Notes: generated by a model from the sequence alone, not told the origin. A stretch of DNA of 64,000 nt from Streptantibioticus ferralitis (GCF_029223525.1 NZ_JARHTQ010000009.1:124001-188000); one strand, 5' to 3'. Positions 36,664 to 45,018 are shown, counted from the first letter of the stretch. Numbers and translations are program-made.

Positions 36664-38028
36664 TCAGACGGGCCGCACCATGGTGAGCCGGCGGTCCGGC
36701 AGGTAACCGGTGAGTGCGACGGTGGGGCCGTGCGAGAGCACCTTGGGGTCCGGTACATCGGAGGGGACCGGCACGGCGGCTGCTGTCGCACGGTCGGCCG
36801 CGCCGGGCGCGGGCGGAAACGGGGCTGCCGTCTCGATCAGGCGCTCGTAGTACTCCAGCCATTTGGCCATGTTGACGGTGACCGCGGCGGTGACGCGGCC
36901 CCGGTAGCCGTAGACCATCACCAGACGGCGCTCGTCGAGCGAGCCCTGGGCGATGACCACCTGGTCGGAGAAGGTGGGGACGCCCACGGACTTGATGTTG
37001 AGCCCGAACTGGCTCGACCAGAAGACCGGGACCGCGAGGTGCGGGCGCCGCAGCGGCCCCGGGTTGACCATGTTGTGGGCCGCCACCTCGGCCTGCGCGA
37101 CCGCGTTGCCCCAGTGCTCCAGGGAGAGCATCTGATACTCGAACAACGGGTGCGGAAAGCGGGCGGCATCGCCCGCCACGAAGATGTCGTCGGTGACGAT
37201 CCCGTACATGTTGAAGGCGCGGCACCCGGCGTCGCAGGCGACGCCGCGCGCGCCCGCGGCCAGCCCGGAGTCCGCCAGCCACTCGGTGTTGCGGACCGCC
37301 CCCATGGCGACGACGCAGACGTCCGCGTCGATGTGACTGCCGTCGGACAGGTCCGCGCCGGTGAACCGGCCGTTGCCGTGCAGCGCGGTGACCGTCACCC
37401 CGCAGCGCAGGTCCACCCCGTGCGCCCGCTGCAGGCCGGCCGCGAGCTTCGCCAGCGTTCCGCCGAGGGCGCCCACCAGCGGTGCGGGGCCGCGTTCTGC
37501 GACCGTGACCTCGATGCCGCGCTCCCGGCAGGCCGAGGCGATCTCCGAGCCGGTGAACCCGGCGCCGATCACCAGCACCCGGCGCGGCCCGGCGGCCAGA
37601 CGCTCGGCCAGGCCGTCCGCGTCGTCGCTGGTGCGCAGGGTGAACACCCCGTCCAGGGCGGCCTCCTCCGGATTGGGCCAGGGCCGCGCCCGGGTCCCGG
37701 TGGCGATCAGCAGCCGGTCGTACGGCAGCGAGTCGCCGTCGGCCAACAGCACCCGCTTGCCGACCGGGTCGAGACCAGTGGCGCGCACCCCCAGCCGCCA
37801 CTGCGCCTCCGGATCCCGGCGCGTCGGCAACTCGGTGGCGCTCGCCGACGCCTTGCCCAGCAGCACCTGCTTGGACAGCGGCGGCCTGTCGTAGGGCGGA
37901 TGGGGCTCATCCCCGACCATGGTCAGTGGGCCGGTGAAGCCCTCCTCGCGCAGCGTCTCGGCGGCCCGGAGTCCGGCCAGCGACGCGCCGATGATGACGA
38001 TCCGGCCCTCCCGAAGGTCACCGGGCAC
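36664..38028 (-). CDS. FAD-dependent ferredoxin reductase
   Basis: A 454-residue NAD(P)H:ferredoxin reductase of the putidaredoxin-reductase class. FAD-binding GASLAGLRAAETLREEGFTG is near the N-terminus, the NAD(P)H-binding fold is VLVIGAGFTGSEIASACRERG, and the second FAD motif is FVAGDAARFPH. The start is GTG at 38028, overlapping the ferredoxin stop by 11 bases, so the two are translationally coupled. It should pass electrons from NAD(P)H to the ferredoxin and on to the P450 encoded downstream. The C-terminal 60 residues extend slightly beyond the usual family length. Confidence 0.93.
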   Translation of the reverse strand: MPGDLREGRIVIIGASLAGLRAAETLREEGFTGPLTMVGDEPHPPYDRPPLSKQVLLGKASASATELPTRRDPEAQWRLGVRATGLDPVGKRVLLADGDSLPYDRLLIATGTRARPWPNPEEAALDGVFTLRTSDDADGLAERLAAGPRRVLVIGAGFTGSEIASACRERGIEVTVAERGPAPLVGALGGTLAKLAAGLQRAHGVDLRCGVTVTALHGNGRFTGADLSDGSHIDADVCVVAMGAVRNTEWLADSGLAAGARGVACDAGCRAFNMYGIVTDDIFVAGDAARFPHPLFEYQMLSLEHWGNAVAQAEVAAHNMVNPGPLRRPHLAVPVFWSSQFGLNIKSVGVPTFSDQVVIAQGSLDERRLVMVYGYRGRVTAAVTVNMAKWLEYYERLIETAAPFPPAPGAADRATAAAVPVPSDVPDPKVLSHGPTVALTGYLPDRRLTMVRPV

Positions 38029-38227
38029 CAGCGCTCACCTCCTCGCCCACGAGGATGGCCTGCACCGGGCACGCCGCCGCGGCCTGGCGCACACGGTCGA
38101 GCTGGTCGTCGGGGACGGCCGGGTCGTACAGCAGCGCGTCCTCCCCGTGCAGCTCGAACACCTCCGGCGCGAGGAACACGCACTGCGCGTACCCCTGGCA
38201 GCGGGTGAGGTCCACGACGATCCGCAT
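38018..38227 (-). CDS. Small ferredoxin for P450
   Basis: A 69-residue ferredoxin of the type that partners actinobacterial P450s. Cluster ligands lie in RCQGYAQC (C-x5-C) and the distal AACPVQAI. The missing middle cysteine of the first motif (C-x2-x-x2-C) suggests a [3Fe-4S] cluster, as in many P450 ferredoxins. The ATG at 38227 has GAGGGAG about nine bases upstream. It is the first gene of the ferredoxin-reductase-P450 operon. Confidence 0.9.
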   Translation of the reverse strand: MRIVVDLTRCQGYAQCVFLAPEVFELHGEDALLYDPAVPDDQLDRVRQAAAACPVQAILVGEEVSAGAR

Positions 38228-38385
38228 TCCAAGCCACTCCCTCACTCGACCCGGCGTCCGCTTCCTTCCTACGCCCGGCCGTGATCAGGCGCATGCCCGA
38301 CTACTCCGTCGGGATTCCGGTACAGCGCGACGAGCCACCTCCGCACGGCCGAGGCCCCCGCCGACCCCAACTGAGACGGAAGATC

Positions 38386-38422
38386 ACGAGGGCCCCGACC
38401 GTCAACCGGTCGGGGCCCTCGT
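38386..38422. terminator. Strong hairpin terminator
   Basis: A 16-bp perfect stem (38386-38401 with 38407-38422) around loop TCAAC. It lies upstream of the ferredoxin operon and just after the end of the old yellow enzyme gene, so it terminates the latter. The stem core GGCCCCGACC recurs in the hairpin at 45019-45049. Confidence 0.85.
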
Positions 38423-38447
38423 CTGCCCCGCTGGGCGAGTGGGTCTT

Positions 38448-39575
38448 CTAGCTCAGCGTCTTCAGCGCCGCCACGTCGTACGGCTTCAGCTCCTCGAACC
38501 GGTCTCCCAGGACCTTCGCCGCCCACTGCGGGTCCTGGAGCAGGGCGCGGCCGACGGCGACCAGGTCGAACTCGTCACGCTCCAGGCGGTCGAGGAGGTT
38601 GTCGATGCCCTGGACCGGGGCGCCCTCGCCCATGAAGCCGCGGATGAAGTCGCCGTCGAGGCCGACCGAGCCGACGGTGATGGTGGGCCTGCCGGTGAGC
38701 TTCTTGGTCCAGCCCGCCAAGTTCAGGTCCGAGCCCTCGAACTCCGGGAGCCAGTAGCGGCGGGTGGAGGCGTGGAAGGCGTCGACGCCGGCCGCGGCGA
38801 GCGGGGTCAGGATGGCCTCCAGCTCCTCCGGGGTCTCGGCGAGCCTCGCGTCGTAGGCCTCCTGCTTCCACTGCGAGTAGCGGAAGATCACCGGGAAGTC
38901 GGGCGAGACGGTCTCGCGGACCGCGGCCACGATCTCGGCCGCGAACTTCGTACGGGCCACGGCGTCGCCGCCGTAGGCGTCGGTACGGCGGTTCGTCCCC
39001 GCCCACAGGAACTGGTCGAGGAGGTAGCCGTGGGCGCCGTGCAGTTCGACACCGTCGAAGCCGATGCGTTCGGCGGCCGCGGCGGCCTCGGCGAAGGCGC
39101 CGATGACGTCGTCCAGGTCGCGCTGGGTCATCGCCTTGCCGGTGCCCTCGGTGCCGTCGACGCGGATGCCGGAGGGGCCGACGGCGGGGGCGTCGGCGTA
39201 GGGCGCATCGCCCTGCTTGCGCACCATGCCGATGTGCCACAGCTGGGGCACGATCGTGCCGCCCGCTGCGTGAACGGCCTCGGCGACCCTCGCCCACCCC
39301 GCCAGCTGCTCCTCACCGTGGAACCGCGGCACACGGTCGCTGGACCCGGCCGACTCGTGGCCGACGTAGGTTCCCTCGGTGACTACCAGGCCCACACCCG
39401 CGGCGGCGCGGCGGGCGTAGTACGACCGCACGTCTTCACCGGGGACGCCGCCCGGGGAGAACCTGCGGGTCATGGGGGCCATCACGATGCGGTTGGGGAC
39501 GGTCAGCCCGTTCAGCGCGACGGGCCGGGACAGGATCTCGGCCGCGCGGGAGGCGGAGGACGCGGTGACGGTCAT
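38448..39575 (-). CDS. Old yellow enzyme-type alkene reductase
   Basis: A 375-residue FMN-dependent NADH:flavin oxidoreductase of the OYE family. The barrel begins NGLTVPNRIVMAPMTRRFSP, carries PQLWHIGMVRK and ELHGAHGYLLDQFLW, and ends with VGRALLQDPQWAAKV, which binds the FMN phosphate. OYEs reduce activated C=C bonds; the physiological substrate is unknown. The ATG at 39575 follows GCGAGGA and is the family start; the long open frame upstream is shadow. Confidence 0.93.
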   Translation of the reverse strand: MTVTASSASRAAEILSRPVALNGLTVPNRIVMAPMTRRFSPGGVPGEDVRSYYARRAAAGVGLVVTEGTYVGHESAGSSDRVPRFHGEEQLAGWARVAEAVHAAGGTIVPQLWHIGMVRKQGDAPYADAPAVGPSGIRVDGTEGTGKAMTQRDLDDVIGAFAEAAAAAERIGFDGVELHGAHGYLLDQFLWAGTNRRTDAYGGDAVARTKFAAEIVAAVRETVSPDFPVIFRYSQWKQEAYDARLAETPEELEAILTPLAAAGVDAFHASTRRYWLPEFEGSDLNLAGWTKKLTGRPTITVGSVGLDGDFIRGFMGEGAPVQGIDNLLDRLERDEFDLVAVGRALLQDPQWAAKVLGDRFEELKPYDVAALKTLS

Positions 39576-40012
39576 GGATGTTCCTCGCAGGTACCAGACG
39601 GTGTACGCACATGCACTGAATGCGCGCAGGTGCCAACCACTCCGGTGGTCACGGCATTTCGCTCGTCCGGCGAGCGGTCCTGTGATCCCGGACACGTGCC
39701 CGGAGCCAGGGGCGGTGGCCCCGACCGTTGAAGTGCGCCGCCATCCGGCGTTTGATGAGCCTGTCCTCGGCGGCCTCGCGGATCTCGCGCCACTCGGCTC
39801 GCCACGGCACGGAGCGCGTCGTCTGCCGTCTACCCACTCGTCTGTTCGGGTGCCGTCTGTGAGCCGTCTCGGTCCAGGCAGGATCGCCCGCGGTACTGCC
39901 GCCGCAGGCCGTGACAACGTTCCTCGTGGAGTGCGCTTCCGGCTGGCTCCCTGGCACGGGACGAGGGCGGTGTGGCCGTCGTTCCGCCTGGTGGACAAAC
40001 AGGAGAGGGCGG
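39576..40012. other. Gene-free divergent region
   Basis: 437 bases between the divergent old yellow enzyme and arylsulfotransferase-like genes. Several short open frames on both strands lack start signals and family similarity. It marks the approximate change from core-like to accessory DNA. Confidence 0.45.
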
Positions 40013-41692
40013 ATGTTCGGGACCACAACCAGGGGGGTGTGGCGCCGGTGGATGACGGCCGCGACTGTGCTGGTGACGGCGGGAGCGGTCGGCCTGGGGG
40101 CGGGACCGGCTGCGGTCGCGGCTCGGCACCGCTCCACGGTGCGCCATCACCAGCCCCGTACGTGGCCCCGGTCCTTGTGTGCGACGCGGCCTTTCCCTCC
40201 ATCGGGGAGTGTCCCGGCACCGATCACTTCTGGCAGCGGTGTGTGGAGCTTCGTGTCCGCGCCGAACCTTCACCCCATGCGGGTCACCGTCACTGCGAAA
40301 GAGCCGGGCACGGCCCGCGGAAAGGTCTTTGTCGGCCCGTACAACCTGAGTCAGCCGACCGGCCAGACCGGGTCGCTGATCGTTGACGACTCTGGCAATC
40401 CGGTCTGGTTCCGCCCGCTTTCCTACGCAAACCTGCAGAACGCCGACTTCAGGGTTCAGGGGTATCACAACCCCCGGACCGGTAGAACTCAGCCGGTTCT
40501 GACCTGGTGGCAGGGAAGCCTCGCCATTCCGCCGTGGTACACGAACCTGCCGGGTGGTGCGCCCGAACCGGGCGGGTGCTACTACATCTACGACAATCAC
40601 TACCGCCTGCTCAGGACCGTCTTTGCGCGTCACGGTTTCAACGCGGACGAGCATGAATTCCTCCTGACCCGCAGGGGGACCGCGCTGTTCATCGCCTCCA
40701 AGCCGGTCCCCATGGACCTCACCCCCTACGGGGGGCCGAAGAATGGAGCCATCGAGGACAGCGAGGTTCAGGAGGTCGACCTGGCAACAGGGAGACTCGT
40801 CTTCTCATGGGACATGCTGCAGCACGTGAACCCTGCCGACTCCGAGGTGCCCGCCTCCGACGCGTCATCGTCCGGCGGAGTCTGGGACGCCTACCATATG
40901 AACTCGATCGACGAAGGCCCCAAAGGCCAACTGCTGGTCTCCGCCCGAGACATGTGGGCCGTCTACGACATCTCCGAGAGGACCGGGAAGATCCGCTGGC
41001 AACTCGGCGGCAGGAAGAGTGACTTCGCCTTCGGCCCGAACGCAGACTTCTTCTGGCAACACGACGTCCGATTCCGACCGGGAAACCGGATCAGCATGTT
41101 CGACGACGGCTGCTGCAACCTACCGAACCCGCCCGAACAGCAATCCCATGGCCTGGTCCTCAAGCTCAACTTCCGCAGCCACCAAGCGACTTCCGAGCGT
41201 ACCTACTACCACGCGCCCGCGTTGTACTCGGCATCCCAAGGAGATAACCAGGCGCTCCCCAACGGCGACAAGTTCATCGGGTGGGGCCAGGAGTCGTACT
41301 ATTCGGAGTACGCGGGTGCGGGGAACACCGAGGGCGATGGCTCGCAAAACCTGCTCTACGACGCGCAGATGCCGGGTTCCGACATCTCGTATCGGGCGTT
41401 TCGCTACAAGTGGGTCGGTGAGCCGTGCTACCCACCGAGCGCGGCGGCACGGGCAATCGGTGGGCGAAGCATCGTCTACGCCTCCTGGAACGGCTCAACA
41501 GAGACGAGAGCGTGGCAGCTACTCGCCGGGCCGAACGCCGGTTCACTGTCGGTAGTCGCAAGGCACGCCGGACGGACCGGGTTCGAGACGGCGGTCACGA
41601 CCACCAACGCAGGACCGTACTTCCAGGTCAGGGCGCTGGATGGGAACGGGAAGGTCCTCGGGATCTCCGACATCGTGACACTCTCCGGCTGA
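40013..41692 (+). CDS. Secreted arylsulfotransferase (ASST)-family protein
   Basis: A 559-residue exported protein. A signal peptide (MFGTTTRGVWRRWMTAATVL, cleaved near AVAAR) precedes a six-bladed beta-propeller of the Arylsulfotran_2 type. Family landmarks include HNPRTGRTQPVLTWWQG, the DEHEF region, WDAYHMNSID, and FFWQHDVRF, which contains a histidine in the position usual for this family. The last 90 residues form an Ig-like domain (SIVYASWNGSTETRAWQLLA). Streptomycete members are mostly uncharacterised and true sulfotransfer is not shown. The ATG at 40013 follows AGGAGAGG. Codon use looks slightly less GC-extreme than upstream genes. Confidence 0.85.
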   Translation: MFGTTTRGVWRRWMTAATVLVTAGAVGLGAGPAAVAARHRSTVRHHQPRTWPRSLCATRPFPPSGSVPAPITSGSGVWSFVSAPNLHPMRVTVTAKEPGTARGKVFVGPYNLSQPTGQTGSLIVDDSGNPVWFRPLSYANLQNADFRVQGYHNPRTGRTQPVLTWWQGSLAIPPWYTNLPGGAPEPGGCYYIYDNHYRLLRTVFARHGFNADEHEFLLTRRGTALFIASKPVPMDLTPYGGPKNGAIEDSEVQEVDLATGRLVFSWDMLQHVNPADSEVPASDASSSGGVWDAYHMNSIDEGPKGQLLVSARDMWAVYDISERTGKIRWQLGGRKSDFAFGPNADFFWQHDVRFRPGNRISMFDDGCCNLPNPPEQQSHGLVLKLNFRSHQATSERTYYHAPALYSASQGDNQALPNGDKFIGWGQESYYSEYAGAGNTEGDGSQNLLYDAQMPGSDISYRAFRYKWVGEPCYPPSAAARAIGGRSIVYASWNGSTETRAWQLLAGPNAGSLSVVARHAGRTGFETAVTTTNAGPYFQVRALDGNGKVLGISDIVTLSG

Positions 41693-41810
41693 CCGCGGCC
41701 GCGGTATCCCTCAAGAAGGAGAAACCCGACCCGATCCCGCCCGCCGCCCCCACCTGGGAACGGGTGCCGACGAACTCGACGGTAAGTGGTACGCCAGATA
41801 CTGGAATCCG

Positions 41811-42542
41811 GTGACGGCGCCACTATCGGAGCACGTCAAGGAGGCGATCGCCCTGGGTCCTCAGGCGCCCGCGAAGCTGGCTGCCAAGCTCGGCCTGAGC
41901 CACCAGCTCCGCAGCATCGAGAGCATCCGGAGGATGACCGAGGGGACAGCCCGCCCCCGGCGACGGTGTCCAGGGATACGCGGCGTGACGGACAACCAGC
42001 GGGCCATGACCGAGGCTCAGCGGCAGCAGGCCAAGCTGATCTGGGACTACCACCAGATGCACCACCAGGTCCGGCCGGTGGATGCCGCGATCGGCCTGGG
42101 CAGCCACGACCTGGGGGTGCCCGCCTTCTGTGCCAAGTCCCGTCAGTGCAATGACGCCTCGTCGATCTGTCAGGGCCACGACGGCCGCTGGCACGGATAC
42201 GTCACCGTCGGCGTCAAGGACGACGGCACTCCTGATCGGCGTCACGTGTCCCGTAAGACCCGGGCCGAAGTCACCAAGAGAGTCCACGAGTTGGAGCGGC
42301 AGCGCGACTCCGGCGCCGTGCGTTTGGCCGGTCAGGCCTGGACGGTGAAGTCGTGGCTGACCCACTGGGTGGAGAACATCGCCGCCCTGCACATATCGGA
42401 GGGCACGATCGACGGCTACCGCGTCGCGGTCGACCACCACCTCATCCCTGGCCTGGGCGCCCACCGACTGGAGAAGCTGGAGCCCGAACACAGCACGTAT
42501 GCGGTGTCGGTACCAGCACATGACCGGCCGCGTCCTGTGTGA
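41811..42542 (+). pseudogene. Mosaic ORF fusing four gene fragments
   Basis: The 243-codon frame is a chance fusion. Residues 1-20 are the end of an unknown protein (upstream frame reads DELDGKWYARYWNPV). Residues about 21-50 are the C-terminus of an XRE-TPR regulator like that at 51177-52271, with its stop codon changed (TGA to TGT). The next 49 residues are the N-terminus of a YdcF protein like that at 52287-52955. From about codon 108 (42134) it continues as the N-terminal arm- and core-binding domains of a tyrosine integrase. The last part (HVSRKTRAEVTKRVHELERQ and TIDGYRVAVDHHLIPGLGAH) is typical integrase, then the frame breaks. It is unlikely to encode a working protein. Confidence 0.8.
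41873..42137 (+). repeat. 265-bp repeat, copy A (partner 52175-52439)
   Basis: Aligned by eye without gaps to 52175-52439, with about 17 mismatches (roughly 94% identity). It spans the end of an XRE-TPR regulator gene and the start of a ydcF-like gene, showing that the same gene pair once lay here too. Confidence 0.9.
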
Positions 42543-42612
42543 CACCGCAGACACGGTCGACGGGCTGTTGTGGGGCCCGCCCGCTGGCTACACAGGCCAG
42601 TTGATCCAACAT
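42134..42612 (+). pseudogene. Tyrosine integrase with internal deletion and frame break
   Basis: The N-terminal part (SICQGHDGRWHGYVTVGV to LEKLEPEH, 42150-42490) is the AP2-like and SAM-like domains of an actinophage-type integrase. At about 42490 it jumps to a different frame encoding the C-terminal end: CRYQHMTGRVLCDTADTVDG, where Tyr in RYQH is the nucleophile, then LLWGPPAG. The catalytic core between them (first Arg, Lys, HxxR) is missing. It must have been inactivated by a deletion of several hundred bases. It is the probable former integrase of the arsenic-carrying element to its right. Confidence 0.8.
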
Positions 42613-42614
42613 CG

Positions 42615-42651
42615 GTCAAGGTCCCGACCATCAACCGGTCAGGACCTTGAC
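42615..42651. terminator. Imperfect hairpin terminator
   Basis: GTCAAGGTCC (42615-42624) pairs with GGACCTTGAC (42642-42651), and part of the interior pairs as well. It lies between the integrase relic and the convergent arsC gene. Confidence 0.65.
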
Positions 42652-42693
42652 CTGCTGCAGACGGGCGTCAAAGCGCAGTTGGCCCGTCGGCGC

Positions 42694-43107
42694 TCATGGC
42701 GTGTAGCCCTGCTCGGCGTCGATCTCGGCGATCAAACCGCGGATACGCCTCTCGATCTCGTCCCGGATCGGCCGCACGGCCTCGACACCGTGGCCCGCGG
42801 GGTCGTCGAGCTTCCAGTCGAGGTAGCGCTTGCCGGGGAAGACCGGGCAGGCGTCGCCGCAGCCCATGGTGATGACCGCGTCGGAGGCTTGCACTGCCTC
42901 GACAGTGAGCACCTTGGGCGTCTCGGCCGAGATGTCGATGCCCACCTCGCCCATCGCCGCCACGACGGCCGGGTTGACCGCCTCCGCCGGGGCGGACCCG
43001 GCCGAGCGGACCTGGATGCGGTCACCGGCGAGGTGGGTGAGGAAGGCGGCAGCCATTTGTGACCGCCCGGCGTTGTGAACACAGACGAACAGCACGGATG
43101 AGTTCAC
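42694..43107 (-). CDS. arsC: Arsenate reductase (low-molecular-weight phosphatase type)
   Basis: A 137-residue arsenate reductase of the LMW-PTPase fold. The P-loop CVHNAGRSQ contains the nucleophilic cysteine, and MGCGDACPVFPGKRYLDW provides the further redox cysteines and the Asp region. It reduces As(V) to As(III). The start is GTG at 43107 (VNSSVLFVCVHN), with AAGGAA upstream. It is the last gene of the arsR-aquaporin-arsC operon, 38 bases after the channel gene. The open frame beyond the GTG overlaps the aquaporin gene and is not used. Confidence 0.93.
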   Translation of the reverse strand: MNSSVLFVCVHNAGRSQMAAAFLTHLAGDRIQVRSAGSAPAEAVNPAVVAAMGEVGIDISAETPKVLTVEAVQASDAVITMGCGDACPVFPGKRYLDWKLDDPAGHGVEAVRPIRDEIERRIRGLIAEIDAEQGYTP

Positions 43108-43145
43108 GGGAGTCGTTTCCTTGATCTCGAAGCGGGGCGGCCGGT

Positions 43146-43895
43146 TCACCGGCTGGGGGCAGCGGCGAGTTCGGTCTCGTCGTGGGGCATGACGACATCG
43201 CTCTCTGCGGCAGCGGGTCGACCGAAGAGAGCGACGACCAGGCCAAGCCCGACGACCGTGCCGACCGCCTGGGCGGCGATGAAGGGGCCGACGGAGGCGG
43301 GGGCGATGCCGGCGAAGGTGTCGGTGAAGGCCCGGCCGATGGTCACCGCCGGGTTGGCGAAGCTGGTCGACGAGGTGAACCAGTAGGCCGCACCGATCCA
43401 GGAGGCCACCGCGACCGGGGCGATGTGAGCCCGGCTGGTGCGGGTGAGGCCGAAGATCAGCAGGATCAGCCCCGCCGTGGCTACCACTTCGCCAAGCCAC
43501 AGATGGCCCGCCGAGCGGCCGTGGGCCGACCAACGCACAAGCGGCTGGGCGAACATGGCGTCGGCCAGTACGGAACCACCGATCGCCCCGACGATCTGCG
43601 CGGGCACGTAAGCCGCGAACTCCCGCGTGCTCAGGCCGTCCTGGCCTCGGCGGCCACTCCCCCAGGCCGCAGCGGACACGACCGGGTTGAAGTGGGCTCC
43701 GGAGACCGGCCCGAGCAGGGTGATCAGTACGCCGAGGCCGAAGACGGTGGCCAGGGAGTTGGCCAGAAGCTGCACGCCGACGTCATGACTGAGCTGAGTG
43801 GCCTGGATCCCGGAGCCGACCACCACGGCAACCAGCGCCGCAGTGCCGACCGCCTCGGCCGCGACGCGACGCCCCAGTGGGATCGAGCTACTCAC
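43146..43895 (-). CDS. MIP/aquaglyceroporin, arsenite channel (AqpS-like)
   Basis: A 249-residue six-helix channel of the major intrinsic protein family. Both pore half-helix motifs are visible: the first as HFNPVVS (NPV instead of NPA) and the second as FANPAVTIGRAFTDTF with the usual Arg nearby. In arsenic operons of Sinorhizobium meliloti (AqpS) a channel of this kind replaces the ArsB pump and lets As(III) flow out after ArsC reduction; the same role is inferred here. The start is GTG at 43895, overlapping the arsR stop (GTGA), so it is coupled to arsR. No ArsB or Acr3 gene is in the cluster. Confidence 0.9.
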   Translation of the reverse strand: MSSSIPLGRRVAAEAVGTAALVAVVVGSGIQATQLSHDVGVQLLANSLATVFGLGVLITLLGPVSGAHFNPVVSAAAWGSGRRGQDGLSTREFAAYVPAQIVGAIGGSVLADAMFAQPLVRWSAHGRSAGHLWLGEVVATAGLILLIFGLTRTSRAHIAPVAVASWIGAAYWFTSSTSFANPAVTIGRAFTDTFAGIAPASVGPFIAAQAVGTVVGLGLVVALFGRPAAAESDVVMPHDETELAAAPSR

Positions 43896-44263
43896 TTCGC
43901 GACCTTGCTGTCGGCCGGCGCCTGAAGCAGGGCGGCGAGGCGGTTCAAGGCGGCGGGCATCACCCAGTAGTAGACCCACGTCCCCCGCCGCTCCGACCCG
44001 ACGAGCCCGGCCTCCCGCAGGACCTTCAAGTGGTGCGAGATCGTCGGCTGGGACACGTCGAACGGCCCGGTCAGATCACACACGCACGCCTCGCCGCCCT
44101 CGTGCGAGGCGATCAGCGAGAGCAGCCGCAGCCGGACCGGGTCCGACAGCGCCTTGAACATCCGCGACAGCTCGACCGCATCGATCTCGCCCAGGGGCTC
44201 ACGCACCATCGGGGCGCAGCACACGGCGGCCTGGTCGATGACCGGCAGGCTCTGTTTCGACAT
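43892..44263 (-). CDS. arsR: ArsR-family arsenite-responsive repressor
   Basis: A 123-residue winged-helix repressor of the ArsR/SmtB family. The HTH is DVSQPTISHHLKVLREAGLV, with RRGTWVYYWV in the wing. Candidate As(III) ligands are the vicinal pair in VCCAPM near the N-terminus and the cysteines in EACVCDLTG just before the HTH. It should repress its own operon and the divergent ArsI/CadI-like gene, releasing DNA when As(III) or a related metal binds. A 9-bp perfect inverted repeat at 44305-44328 in the shared promoter region is a likely operator. Confidence 0.94.
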   Translation of the reverse strand: MSKQSLPVIDQAAVCCAPMVREPLGEIDAVELSRMFKALSDPVRLRLLSLIASHEGGEACVCDLTGPFDVSQPTISHHLKVLREAGLVGSERRGTWVYYWVMPAALNRLAALLQAPADSKVAK

Positions 44264-44351
44264 GCCTCAATATTGACGGCCGTCTAAGCGAGTGGCAACC
44301 TCGACTGTATCGACAGCCATCGATACAGAAGTTCCGCTTGAGGAGACCGCT
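44264..44351. promoter_or_regulatory. Divergent ars promoter region with ArsR operator candidates
   Basis: CTGTATCGA at 44305-44313 and TCGATACAG at 44320-44328 form a perfect inverted repeat with a six-base spacer, in the position expected for an ArsR operator. A second palindrome, GACGGCCGTC (44275-44284), lies next to the arsR start. Both are in an 88-base region shared by two divergent metal-resistance transcripts. Confidence 0.7.
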
Positions 44352-44867
44352 ATGTCCCGCGTCCAACTCGCCCTGCGCGTCGCCGACCTGGAGGGCTCAA
44401 TCGCCTTCTACTCCAAGCTGTTCGGCACCGAACCAGCCAAGATCCGCGACGGCTACGCGAACTTCGCCATCGCTGAACCCCCGCTCAAGCTCGTCCTCAT
44501 CCAGGGCGAACCCGGCGTGGAGACCCGCCTCGATCACCTCGGCGTCGAGGTCGACTCCACCGAGCAGGTCTCCGCCGTAGCCGATCACCTGAAGCAGGCC
44601 GGGCTGGCGACGTTCGAGGAGAACGACACCTCCTGCTGCTACGCCCTCCAGGACAAGGTCTGGGTCCACGGCCCCGGCAAGGAGCCCTGGGAGGTCTACG
44701 TCGTCAAGGCCGACGCCGACACCCTCGGCAAGAGCGCGACGCCCGGCGCGGAAGGCGACGCCTGCCGCGGCACCACCGCCTCCTGCACCTCCGAGGAGCA
44801 GTCCGTCGACCCCACCCGGACCGTGGAGCAGGCGAAGGCCGCCGCTGGCTGCACCTGCGGAAGGTGA
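44352..44867 (+). CDS. ArsI/CadI-family metalloprotein (glyoxalase fold)
   Basis: A 171-residue vicinal-oxygen-chelate protein of the ArsI/CadI family. It begins MSRVQLALRVADLEGSIAFY and carries the vicinal cysteines in NDTSCCYALQDKVWV plus a C-terminal Cys-rich tail (CTSEE, CTCGR). ArsI enzymes split the C-As bond of methylarsenite; CadI is a cadmium-induced relative, and I cannot decide between them by eye. The start is ATG at 44352 with GAGGAGA upstream; the twenty codons before it are not needed. It is divergent from the arsR operon and shares the operator. Confidence 0.85.
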   Translation: MSRVQLALRVADLEGSIAFYSKLFGTEPAKIRDGYANFAIAEPPLKLVLIQGEPGVETRLDHLGVEVDSTEQVSAVADHLKQAGLATFEENDTSCCYALQDKVWVHGPGKEPWEVYVVKADADTLGKSATPGAEGDACRGTTASCTSEEQSVDPTRTVEQAKAAAGCTCGR

Positions 44868-44941
44868 CCACCCGAGATCCCGATCCGGTCAGGCAAGAAC
44901 GCGGTGCGTGACACCCGTCACCCCTGCCTGGCGAAGAGGGT

Positions 44942-44972
44942 GGCTCCAGGGCCCCGATCACGCCCTGGAGCC
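44942..44972 (+). terminator. Terminator of the ArsI/CadI-like gene
   Basis: GGCTCCAGGGC (44942-44952) pairs perfectly with GCCCTGGAGCC (44962-44972) around a nine-base loop, about 75 bases after the stop codon. Confidence 0.8.
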
Positions 44973-44988
44973 ACCCGAGCCGCCCAAC

Positions 44989-45007
44989 TGCAACCAAAAC
45001 CGCAACC
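44989..45007. repeat. Paired GCAACC heptamers: probable integrase arm site
   Basis: TGCAACC at 44989-44995 and CGCAACC at 45001-45007, 12 bases apart. They end 63 bases before the tRNA-Ser relic core at 45070. The same motif pair at the same pitch is at 56541-56559. Confidence 0.65.
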
Positions 45008-45018
45008 ACGCAACACGA

